Shown one piece after another: positions 25,235 through 34,637 of a stretch of 64,000 nucleotides of DNA. Under the pieces are notes generated by a model. That model made no database searches. It had not been told where the DNA came from and saw only the letters and a list, made by a program, of their open reading frames with translations. Source of the DNA: Theocolax elegans. Its lineage: Eukaryota; Arthropoda; Insecta; Hymenoptera; Cerocephalidae. The stretch is from contig CM047428.1 of NCBI GenBank assembly GCA_026168455.1, positions 88,616,594 to 88,680,593 of the forward strand, written 5' to 3'. Positions within the stretch are counted from its first letter, which is position 1, and every line of letters starts with the position of its first letter. Both the position numbers and the translations under genes were made by a program.

Positions 25235-25880
25235 CTAATATACACTCTCATATTTCGCACATTTAGGCGCAAAAAATTTGACTTTTTGCACTTTTGACGA
25301 TTCTAAACTGTCAATTCTAACCTTCAATTTGTTTATTTCAGAACTGTGGTTCTCCAGAGTTTTCTTTACTGTTTCCAAGCCCTGGTTTAGATCATTGATT
25401 GCGTAAAGTTGTGACTTGGAAGCAGACTCGATTAATGTACGCAGCTCAGAAATATGGATGTATAAAATAGGAGCAATAGCGGCGGTAAGATTAGCGAGAG
25501 GGATCGTGGAACGCGCGAATTTAGCGGGCTGGCCAATATCTTGCTTATCAGGGGGGGGGGCGCTTAGTGCCAGAAGTAGCTGTGACGATCGGGATGTGGG
25601 TATCAATAAATGTGTGGCCAGGATAAGAACTCGAGCAATCTTTATAATTGAGATTATCATCCCGGTTAACAGACTGAGTCGATACAGTTGGGTCTACAAG
25701 CACGTCTGGTGGTCGTGCAGATTGCGCATCTGGGGTGGGCAGAACGGTGCGCGGACAACATCTGTAAGGTGCAGCTAAATCGATTGAATCATTGATTATT
25801 ATAATTCTCTCCGTACTCAATTCAACCAAGCTGTTTATAAACTCAATATCCAGATATATGATGTGAATAAGGTTTCCCAA
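25235..25880 (-). pseudogene. LINE ORF1 remnant with coiled coil
   Basis: Two overlapping frames (25,880 to 25,548 and 25,660 to 25,235) read into each other across the C-homopolymer (G on the + strand) at about 25,551-25,560. The N-terminal part is Pro/Ser/Thr-rich. The C-terminal part (ELRTLIESASKSQLYAINDL and ENHSSEINKLKVRIDSLESS) has the heptad pattern of a coiled coil. It lies just upstream of the endonuclease in transcription order, so a CR1-like ORF1 nucleic-acid-binding protein is inferred. Broken by frameshift. Confidence 0.5.
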
Positions 25881-25990
25881 TTTTTTGATTTACGGTGGAC
25901 TAATCACATGCGAAAAGTTACTCTCTCTCAGATTATATTAAAAGATATTATTTATATTATTTTATAAAATTTTCTCTCTCTCAGATGTAA

Positions 25991-26032
25991 GGCACGACCG
26001 TGTAAAGCTCGCGCTTCGCGCTCGCACCGTTT
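25991..26032. repeat. GC-rich 42-bp repeat with GCTTCGC core, copy 1
   Basis: Reads GCACGACCGTGTAAAGCTCG then CGCTTCGCGCTCGCACCGTT; near-identical to 28,468-28,509. It contains the self-complementary CGCGCTTCGCG. It stands out strongly from the AT-rich surroundings. Confidence 0.8.
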
Positions 26033-26257
26033 ATGTCGGTTGCGTGAAATACCTGACCCAACAATCCAACATTTATTAATTTTCGCAGAGCTTGGGATTT
26101 TTGGCCTATTACTACAAAATATAATATATATCATGAGAAATAGTAATAAACACATGACTTTAAATTATGTGCTTATCATCTTCGCCTTCGGATCATGTCA
26201 CAATTCACACACACTGCGATATATTTAATTTTATTGTGATAAATCATTTTTTGAAAA

Positions 26258-26536
26258 TTTTGTTCTAAGCGTAAAGTGTAAAATAGGAAAAAGTTTTGTT
26301 ATTTTGAGACGAACATTTCATTCCTTTAAAGCTTTTGTGGAATAATACATTTTGATTTATTACAAAAAACGTGTTTTTGTACTTTTTCATTATTTTGACC
26401 GTTTTTCTCTATTTCTCTTTGAAAATATTATTCTAAACGTAAAGTATACGATAGCAACAAGTTTTGTTATTTTAAGAGGAACATTTCGTCCGTATAGAGT
26501 TTTTATGTAGAATTAATACATTTCAAAATAATGCTA
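26258..26536. repeat. Diverged tandem repeat, about 171-bp period
   Basis: 26,258-26,352 (TTCTAAGCGTAAAGTGTA, then TTTTGTTATTTTGAGACGA) matches 26,429-26,536 (TTCTAAACGTAAAGTATA, then TTTTGTTATTTTAAGAGGA) at roughly 75-80 percent by eye. Confidence 0.65.
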
Positions 26537-26879
26537 CATAACCGTTTCTAAGCAATGACAAATAATGCCATTATTTAAACTGTTATTGTGGTATATATTT
26601 GGAAATAGGACCATTATTTAATTACATTGTGACGAAGTTACTCTGTAAAACTTAACAAAATCGATCAAAAATTTACTGATTGATCTTAGATACATGATTA
26701 CATACATACATACATCCATACCTACATTTTAGGGAGGGCCTCAAATCAGTTCTAATACGCATAAATTTCTCTTACAACCCATTATGTAGTAAATTTTGAT
26801 GCTTCACACATTTTGCGATGATGTGAATAAGGTTTCCCAATTTTTCGATTTACGATGGACTAATCACATGCGAAAATTT

Positions 26880-26952
26880 TCTCTCTCTCAGAGAGAGAGA
26901 GAAAGTGAGAGAGAGAGAGAGCGAGAGCGAGCGAGAGCGAGCGAGAGCGAGT
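26880..26952. repeat. (GA)n/(GAGC)n microsatellite
   Basis: CT then GA dinucleotides, followed by GAGCGAGC units, immediately after the second 77-bp repeat. Confidence 0.9.
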
Positions 26953-27076
26953 GTGCGTGTGCGTGAACGTAAGGAAACGGTTGTAAAATATTTGTAATGT
27001 ATATGAATGAATGATTTATAGTTATATCGATATTGTATCATAAGAGCGTCTCATTGGATCACAAATGTGTTTACAC

Positions 27077-27102
27077 AAACACACACACACACACACACAC
27101 AC
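27077..27102. repeat. (CA)n microsatellite
   Basis: About 26 bp of CA dinucleotides. Confidence 0.9.
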
Positions 27103-28356
27103 ATGTATATTTTAAAAGGATAATCGACTCACATCACCGACCACGTTACAAGAAAATAACAGATTTAGCGAATTGTCTGCGACTGCGAGCGCGAACTCAT
27201 ATAGTGCAATTTCAGTTTTCTTTCTATTTTCTCGCAGACTATTCAAAATTAACTTAAATTCGAGTATCAACAATTAATTGTATTTTTTGTAAAAAACAAA
27301 TAAATTTAACGTTTAAACGTATATTATTTATTTATTTATTTCAGTGCTTCCGACTAGTGAAAAATCTTCAAAGTATTGTATAATTGTGCTTTCTATAATA
27401 TAGATAAACCGAGACGAAAAGAAACCTAGGATGATATTATTAAACTACAATTTGTAGTATAAGTATATATATAATCGCGAGCGGAATGCGAGACAAAAGG
27501 AATAAACAAAAATACCAGCCGAAAATTTCAAACGATCGCTTTTCCCCTTCAATTCTTATTACTATGCTTTCCTTTCGGGTATTTTTTGCGATTTTGAACA
27601 TCTTGCCACTTGTACCCTATTTTCAACACTTTCTACGATCGTTCGAAACGTTTGGACGGACCGATTATAAACGTTTAATACGATATATTCCCTAAGAGTA
27701 ATATTATTATCTACATATAGATACGCGTACACACGCACGCACACAACGCCACACACGGCCACACACATACACGCGTATATGTATATATCCATAAACATAC
27801 ATTATATATTTATCAAATAAAAAATAGTAAGTCGTATTTTTACTCATTCGTTTTTCATTGCATTTTTATCCTGATCCTCCAATTTTCCTTTTTCTTTGTT
27901 TTCTCTCTACATTCATCTCTATATTCAACTCTATTTTCTTTTGATCTTGAGAGATAATGTCGAACTCGAGGCATCGGGAATGTTGGAAATAAGTCAATTT
28001 TGTTACAATATTTCGCGGTAATACCTGCTGGAAAAATTATTCTACCAGAAAATATTATTTTATGGTAATACCTTCATATAATACACTCAATATATTCGTT
28101 AAAAAGCCAACTATTTTGTGACAAATTTTCTTTATATAATATTTGTATAGGTAGACCTGACCAACTAACACGAAGGACCAAAAAATACTTTAAACTCATG
28201 ATTTATATACTTGTGTCAGAACTCAGGTGTAATCGAAGTCAAAGTCACATTGACCGAGACACAATTATAGGCGTTTTTCATCCTTTTCAACAAGGGAGAT
28301 TTATCAAACAACGAGATCACCACATGCGGCCTAAGGCCGCCATCACTCGTCGCCTT
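27103..28356. other. AT-rich non-coding stretch
   Basis: No reading frame with family features. It holds short TTTA repeats (near 27,327) and an ACAC/ATAC-rich patch near 27,725-27,800. Confidence 0.45.
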
Positions 28357-28427
28357 GAAGCTCTAAATCGAACGCGTCGCAAAGCGAATTAAACGCGACG
28401 AATAAGACGCGTTCGATTTCGAGCTCC
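28357..28427. repeat. GC-rich nested palindrome
   Basis: The arm 28,357-28,378 mirrors 28,406-28,427 with two or three mismatches; the inner 14 bp (AAATCGAACGCGTC against GACGCGTTCGATTT) are perfect. Inside the loop a second stem (GTCGC with GCGAC) is possible. Confidence 0.8.
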
Positions 28428-28467
28428 TCCGCGACTTACATCGCTACGCCATGCAAGGCATGCAAAG

Positions 28468-28509
28468 AGCACGACCGTGTAAAGCTCACGCTTCGCGCTC
28501 GCACCGTTT
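28468..28509. repeat. GC-rich 42-bp repeat with GCTTCGC core, copy 2
   Basis: Same sequence as 25,991-26,032 with one substitution near the core (CTCACGC for CTCGCGC), located 50 bp after the palindrome at 28,357-28,427. Confidence 0.8.
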
Positions 28510-28782
28510 GTGACAATAATCGAATTGTATATTTCATAATTATCATAATAATTTATAATTTATGCAAAATAATTAATTTTACAGTTATTTGTACATTTTA
28601 AATATTATTTGTTACTGTATATTTATTTTGTTTTTATTTCTTCTTCTAATCTATAATGTCTTTTTCTGAAAAAAGCAATTAAATTTAATTTATATTTATA
28701 TAATAATATAATTTTTTATTTAAGATATAAATATTAAATATATCTTAGTATTTTCGGATACGTTTTAAATATTATTCGAAAG

Positions 28783-29067
28783 TTATTTGATGGTTTTATA
28801 TATTAGAGCTAACTCCTGATTGGTAATCCCTTTTTCAGGCAATTTTTGAATGTCAGATTCATACGTAATTTCAGAATACAACTCTTTTGCATTGTCTTTT
28901 AGGATACCTTTAATTTTAATAAAATCTCCTTTTTTAATTTCATTTTTATTTTCAAAATCCATAATGTAGACTGTTAGTTTTTGTCTTCGATCTGTGACTT
29001 CACCAATTTTTCTTGAGCTTCTTTCAGATTCCTTTCTAAATTCTATTTTTAAGTAGACCTTTAGAAC
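28783..29067 (-). CDS. Possible exon of an OB-fold-like protein, function unknown
   Basis: The minus-strand frame is open to a stop at 28,783 after ALIYKTIK. It is preceded by TTTTATAG, a plausible acceptor at 29,068, so the upstream Met at 29,136 (which begins a hydrophobic stretch) may be intronic. The segment reads GEVTDRRQKLTVYIMDFEN followed by EIKKGDFIKIKG, a beta-strand and Gly-Asp arrangement seen in OB-fold nucleic-acid-binding domains such as RPA. This is pattern-level inference only. No partner exon was found; it could be a fragment of a mobile-element RPA-like gene. Confidence 0.3.
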   Translation of the reverse strand, partial: VLKVYLKIEFRKESERSSRKIGEVTDRRQKLTVYIMDFENKNEIKKGDFIKIKGILKDNAKELYSEITYESDIQKLPEKGITNQELALIYKTIK

Positions 29068-29371
29068 TATAAAACAAATAAAAAATGTAAGTATGAAATA
29101 TAATGTGAAATAAAAAATGTAAGTATGAAGAAACATTACTTATTGCTAAAATACTGCGTGAGCTTTAGCTATGAGAATAAGTCATCCAAGAAAATAATTG
29201 CCCTTTTACTCTTGATGTATATATAAAATTTTCCATCTTGATCATTTATGAGGCTGATAATTTATTTATAAATATTTAATTTTTTCAATATTATATGATT
29301 TTTTGGTGTATTTAATTCAATATAGTAAATTTAATTTTATACTTATAAGAAAAAGCTAAGATAAGTATGTA

Positions 29372-29520
29372 AAGAAAAAATAGTACATTACGGTACAAGT
29401 GACGAAAGTTGAAGTTCCGCCAAGGTGTGAAGTTGGCGCCCGAGGCGAAGCCAAGGGTGACATATCACGCAGTGGCGGGCCTTCAACATTCGTCCCGTGT
29501 ACCGTATACTATTTTTCTTG
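29372..29520. repeat. 149-bp palindromic element with GCGAAGC core
   Basis: The ends are inverted: AAGAAAAAATAGTACATTA and CGGTACAAGTGACGAA on the left mirror TTCGTCCCGTGTACCGTA and TACTATTTTTCTT on the right, continuing as GTTGAAG/CTTCAAC and CCGCCA/TGGCGG. The apex region contains GAGGCGAAGCC. No coding capacity. Confidence 0.8.
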
Positions 29521-29655
29521 ATGTCCGATCGAAAGAACGTTTTTAGTTTGGACCAATAATGATAAGTACATAAAAATTGCGCTAAGCTTCTCGCACATTA
29601 TCCCGACCTTTAAAATATCCTAATCTCGATTTGAACAGTGATCTCGAGTGGTTGG

Positions 29656-29727
29656 TTTCGATGCCCGCCACGACATTTGCGGCACGAGCGAAGCGAGTGT
29701 TGCTGATCGTGGTGGCGGGCATCGAAA
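29656..29727. repeat. Palindromic element with GCGAAGC core
   Basis: TTTCGATGCCCGCCACGA (29,656-29,673) mirrors 29,707-29,727, allowing one three-base insertion. The apex is CACGAGCGAAGCGAGTG, itself self-complementary. Only 135 bp from the related palindrome at 29,372-29,520. Confidence 0.8.
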
Positions 29728-29739
29728 ATATCACGAGCA

Positions 29740-31775
29740 TTATTTTAAATGTCAAAGTAAAATATAAAAAAGAACAAGTATACGACTGTCAAAGTGACTT
29801 GTTATGCTGTGTGTAGTTTTAATAAAAATCATGACCATGATTTTTTCAGTTGCGTTATTTCAGTAAAATTCATTTATGACATCGAGAAAAGTTTTTTTTT
29901 ATTTTTAAATGATAATATAAATCACATTGAAAGTTTATAGAAATGAAGATTCTATTATTGGTACATATCGCTCTTGCATTTTTAATTACAAATTAAACGA
30001 ATATTTAGATATAAATGATAAGAACTAATAAATCTCAATAATAAATCTCAGTCGGTAATTTGCTCTTCTTATGAAAACAATTTAGTGAACACATAAACGA
30101 TCGCCCGAATAATTTGATTGGGCAGTGAACGATCGCCTCGACGAAATGGTCGATTGCTTGTTACTTGAACGAGAAGAACGTTAACGAATTTTATTCATTA
30201 CTTTTACAAATCCGTATTACATTCTGTTTTCGAAATGAAGGAAAACGCAGATTCAAACTCGCACAGTTTGACTATGTCCTAATTTATGTAAAATCGCAGA
30301 TGATTGAAGGTATCTCTGTTAGAGAGCTTGCTTACGCTTCGAATGACGATATGTATAAAGGTTATCGAAAAGTACACCCTTGCTGTTAAACATTGGCACA
30401 AGGTATTAAACTGAATAATATATTCTTTATCAAACTATTAAAATTTGCTTTTAATTATATAAATCAAGAATGTCAATAAGTTTAAATTTTGGCAGATTAT
30501 TATTCATGCAATTTGTGTACATATTATTTTAAATTCTATCATAATATACTATCTTCGTTTTGATTAAATTTTGATCTTTCTTTTTATATATAACATATAA
30601 CGGTTATTAGTATAATATATAACTCTAATACATCGTTTTATTATAATGTTAATTTTATTACCTATTATATCTGTATATGAGGACCTACATCAACTGAATT
30701 CCTACAGAAAGAATAATTTATAACTTTCATGGTATTTTGCGAGTATAATATACTTTGCTCCAGAAGATACAAATGTTTCATTGTAAGTTGTAGCCTCGAT
30801 AAATTCACCAGTAAAATCCTGAAGCAGATTGTGATAAGTAAAAGCCTAGCTTGTACCTTTCTTAGGAATTCTTCATACTTTGAAACACCAACTAAAGAGA
30901 CAAATTTATAATCAATATGTTACCTTTAAATACCGGTAGTGGATTTTTGGAGATTGTGGGTTAAATACCATCAACGTACAACCAATGAGCACTTAAATTC
31001 ATTTTTGGCCAAGTGAAACCTCCAGCCGATGAAGTTATTTCATTCAGATCGATTTCTTTCTCTTTGATGAAGTACACTTTTCTACTACTTCTAGACATAA
31101 AGCGAAATGGAATGATCTTTGGTAAAAAAAGCTGTATACAAGCTCAAAGTTCTTTTTGCATCGAAGTATGCAGATTAATGTCATTTGTTGTATATACATT
31201 AATGAAATTATAACAATGTTAATTTTTTGTTTCTTTCACTCTATAACTGAGCCTTCGTTGAATATTTTGCTGTTTCGTCTGATAAGTTTTTTACATTAAC
31301 ATTTCTGCGATAATTTTCATGAATGTTTACTTATTTTTTGTTGATAAAAATACTGTAAATAGTTTTTCCTAGACATTTTTTTTTTAAATTTAATCCTTCC
31401 GAGATACATAAAGTTGAAAAAAAGACGTGTTTAAAAAGAAAACCACCAGTCAAAACGTAAAAAGGTCTTTAAAACAATGTTTATATAGTGCGTTCGAAAG
31501 CTCTTGATTCAAGCTTTTCAACTTTTTTTATAAAATTATTTTCCGATGTTTGGTTGAAGTGCAGTTTTAAAATGAAGACGAACAAGAAAGTCAGAATTTT
31601 ATACATTTTGATTTTTATGTTAAGAACATTAAAAAACAAAAAAATTAGATATGGACGGTAAACCATTAAAAAGCCCTTGCTTCAAGCTTTTAAATGAGCT
31701 GTCGAACAATTATTTATTTCAATTTTTACCCAAATTATGATACTTTTTGTAACGGGTAAAATTGAGTCGAAGTGG
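29740..31775. other. AT-rich stretch without a recognised gene
   Basis: Short frames of 60-75 codons occur (for example from 30,165 and 31,013), but none has splice context, repeats or motifs I recognise. CGATCGCC occurs twice near 30,097 and 30,130. Confidence 0.45.
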
Positions 31776-32693
31776 GCAAAAGCAATTGGCCGGTAGTGTA
31801 GATTCATTAAGAACACCATTATCACAATTCTCAGTAGTATCAACACTTGTATAAATCCTTTCAGTAGTCACATCAAGCAAATCAACAACTTTGTTATTTA
31901 ATTAATTTACGTCATCATTTCTTAATGATAAGATTGCACAGGAACAATATCTACTTCTTTTGTAGCTATACATGTAGATAAAAAATTAGAAATATTTAAA
32001 TTATTATTAGAATCATTTGATGTTCCATGTCTTACTTGTAGTAAAAAATGAGCGAATTCAATTTCATTTGGTAATGTTCTCATATTTGTTTTAAATGGTA
32101 TTTAATAAAATATTGCCATAGTATACTACTTTTAATAGACAAATTAATAACTTCTGTATGTGTAGTATTTTTCTGAATTGGTAATAATTGTCTAAAATCA
32201 CCTCCTAATAAAATGACTTTCCCTCCAAAGGGTTTATTTATTTGTGTTAAATCTCTTAATGTTCTGTCAACAACTTCGAGAGCATATCGTGGAGCTATTG
32301 GAGCTTCATCCCAAATGAAAAGATCAATACTTTTTAAATGTATTGTTTTAAATGTAGTTCTTTAGATTGTATTTTAATACTTGATGATGAATCAGAAAAT
32401 AAAGGAACTGGTAACCCAAATACTTTATGAACTGTTTTCTTATTTGGAAGAAGAGTCGCAGCTATTCCTGTAAATGCCATTCAACATACTTTTTTATTAT
32501 TTCCTATTAGTAACTTAAAAAGAGTGTTATATGTATATAAACGATTTACCAGAACTTTTAGGTCCATTAATAAAAAAGCAATGTTCGGAATCACTTTTTT
32601 TATGTCAAATTATGCTCATGATATTGTTAATAATAATTTTTTGTTCAATATTTAATTTATCGTATTAATCTTTGCCATTTTGCAAATAACTTG

Positions 32694-33170
32694 TTAAATA
32701 TACATTATCATAATCAATATTATCAATAATATTTCCAATTGGAATTCGTCACTTTCAGTATCAAAAAAATCTATTGGGCAACGATTTTCTGCCTGTAATA
32801 TTTTGCAAATTATCAAAAACGCTTTTTTAACTGCTGCATCAGTACTCATAAAACGTTGATAATCTTGAGACAGATTTAATTTAAAATCATTCCATAAATC
32901 ATTAGGATGCAATAGATTACATTGTATTAAAATTCTACAAAATAGTCTTCGAAGTTGTTTAGGCATCATCCAAAATGCTGCTTCTACCATAGCTCTTTTC
33001 CATTCAGTATCATCTTTAATAAGTTGCAAAGCTAAGCAAGTTTGCACAAATGTCTCGTAATAAATATCATTAACAGATTTTAAATCTTGAACACTTATTG
33101 CACCTTTTCTATGCAATAGCAATAAACGCAAATGAAAAAGCTCAACAGAACTTGGACTAACAGGATACAT
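32694..33170 (-). pseudogene. Helitron pre-helicase segment, copy 1
   Basis: A 158-codon frame starts at the MYPVSPSS block and contains LRLLLLHRKGAISVQDLK, QTCLALQLIKDDTEW and MPKQLRRLFCRILIQC, the conserved stretch just N-terminal to the PIF1-like helicase of Helitrons. Upstream, the frame is broken by a TAG in place of the usual Trp (EAS then stop) and by two further stops before the Met. The last eight or so residues differ from copy 2 because the duplication boundary falls there. Confidence 0.75.
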
Positions 33171-34275
33171 GCGTCCAATGCAATTGTATATTTTTTCACG
33201 CTTTTTTCACTTACGAATTTTTTTTATTACCTTCTTGCACAACTATGAATGTATAATATTTGGGTATCTCAATATAATAATATTGTTTTGCCGTTTCATC
33301 GCGTCTGTTTAAATCAAAGTAATCTAATAACATTGTTGTTTGATTTATGATGTTTTCAACATTAACTTCTTCAGGATCTGTATGAATCAAAACTGTCTGC
33401 TGATTTGATACATGAACTGGAAGACTAAATATGGGCTATGAAGCTTCAATAGGACTTACATAACGTGATTCTAAATACATTTTTATTTCATTATGATTAA
33501 TAGTTCCAATTGGAATTCGTCACTTTCAGTATCAAAAAAATCTATTGGGCAACGATTTTCTGCCTGTAATATTTTGCAAATTATCAAAAACGCTTTTTTA
33601 ACTGCTGCATCAGTACTCATAAAACGTTGATAATCTTGAGACAGATTTAATTTAAAATCATTCCATAAATCATTAGGATGCAATAGATTACATTGTATTA
33701 AAATTCTACAAAATAGTCTTCGAAGTTGTTTAGGCATCATCCAAAATGCTGCTTCTACCATAGCTCTTTTCCATTCAGTATCATCTTTAATAAGTTGCAA
33801 AGCTAAGCAAGTTTGCACAAATGTCTCGTAATAAATATCATTAACAGATTTTAAATCTTGAACACTTATTGCACCTTTTCTATGCAATAGCAATAAACGC
33901 AAATGAAAAAGCTCAACAGAACTTGGACTAACAGGATACATGCGTCCAATGCAATTGTATATTTTTTCACGCTTTTTTCACTTACGAATTTTTTTTATTA
34001 CCTTCTTGCACAACTATGAATGTATAATATTTGGGTATCTCAATATAATAATATTGTTTTGCCGTTTCATCGCGTCTGTTTAAATCAAAGTAATCTAATA
34101 ACATTGTTGTTTGATTTATGATGTTTTCAACATTAACTTCTTCAGGATCTGTATGAATCAAAACTGTCTGCTGATTTGATACATGAACTGGAAGACTAAA
34201 TATGGGCTATGAAGCTTCAATAGGACTTACATAACGTGATTCTAAATACATTTTTATTTCATTATGATTAATAGT
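32734..34275. repeat. 771-bp tandem duplication inside the Helitron
   Basis: 32,734-33,504 and 33,505-34,275 appear identical base for base by inspection, each running from TCCAATTGGAATTCGTC to TTATGATTAATAGT. Both copies share the same internal stops, so the duplication happened after decay began, or it is an assembly artefact. Confidence 0.9.
33483..33941 (-). pseudogene. Helitron pre-helicase segment, copy 2
   Basis: The first 150 or so codons are identical to those of copy 1, then it ends at the duplication junction. It cannot continue into the helicase core, which lies downstream of copy 1 only. Confidence 0.75.
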
Positions 34276-34424
34276 AACTGTGGATTCGCTTGATCCTTGA
34301 AAAGATTACTTCAAACCTTTTTTTAGATTGCTAAATATAAATATAGTTTGTAGAGGGCTCGCCTAATTTTAAACATCCACGTAGACCTATACTTTATAAG
34401 ACATTGCGACTTGATATTAAGAAT

Positions 34425-34590
34425 TCAAACCGAAAATAATAAATTATGGATAATACCAGCAACCAATATGTTACGTGTAATGTTATATAGTAAAAACTAA
34501 TAGATTTTAAGATAAACATCTGTAAATTCAGCTCTTGTTCAATCAATCTTGAAAACATTCATCTTACGAGGTTAGAATAATTTTTAAACC
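34425..34590. repeat. Diverged fragment of the 1-kb foldback family
   Basis: AATAAATTATGGATAATACC, then GTTACGTGTAATGTTATATAG and TACGAGGTTAGAATAA, correspond in order to 1,575-1,690 of the foldback at 838-1829. It lies directly beside the (TG)n that bounds retrotransposon copy A. Confidence 0.55.
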
Positions 34591-34614
34591 AACCAGTTGA
34601 CGTAAAATGATCCA

Positions 34615-34637
34615 TGTGTGTGTGTGTGTGTGTGTGT
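34615..34637. repeat. (TG)n microsatellite at the 3' end of retrotransposon copy A
   Basis: About 23 bp of TG, followed on the + strand by the T-run and CCGAAGAGGTGG that form the element's 3' end (minus strand). Confidence 0.95.

Larger units (their letters stand above)
22350..25880 (-). mobile_element. Decayed CR1/Jockey-superfamily non-LTR retrotransposon
   Basis: On the minus strand, fragments occur in LINE order: an ORF1-like coiled coil (25,880 to 25,235), AP-endonuclease (24,965 to 24,273), RT (around 23,646 to 23,377) and the RT-proximal C-terminus (22,832 to 22,356). Stops and frameshifts separate them. The motif SDTRPIARLCEISKVLEK is characteristic of CR1/Jockey-type RTs. I favour a CR1/Kiri-like family, but the clade needs a tree. 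The 3' tail was not resolved. Confidence 0.8.
25858..26894. repeat. 77-bp direct repeat 960 bp apart
   Basis: 25,858-25,934 and 26,818-26,894 are near-identical (ATGTGAATAAGGTTTCCCAA, then GGACTAATCACATGCGAAAA). The first lies at the 5' end of the decayed LINE. A third partial block, TTTTCTCTCTCTCAG, lies at 25,970-25,984. Possibly a duplicated LINE 5' region or the ends of an internal insertion. Confidence 0.75.
31780..34275 (-). mobile_element. Decayed Helitron (rolling-circle transposon), helicase part
   Basis: Read on the minus strand, the pieces follow Helitron ORF order: the block after the Rep domain (MYLESRYVSPIEA, NQQTVLIHTDPEE, YYYIEIPKYYTF), the pre-helicase block in duplicated copies, a P-loop GPKSSGKS near 32,541-32,565, TGIAATLLPNKKTVHKVF near 32,450-32,480, a Walker B-like IWDEAP at 32,301-32,320, GGDFRQLLP near 32,181-32,210, then LPNEIEFAHFLLQV and NDDV with LNNKVVDLLD. 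Stops and frameshifts break it throughout. No HUH nuclease domain or 3' hairpin/CTRR end was found. Confidence 0.85.
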
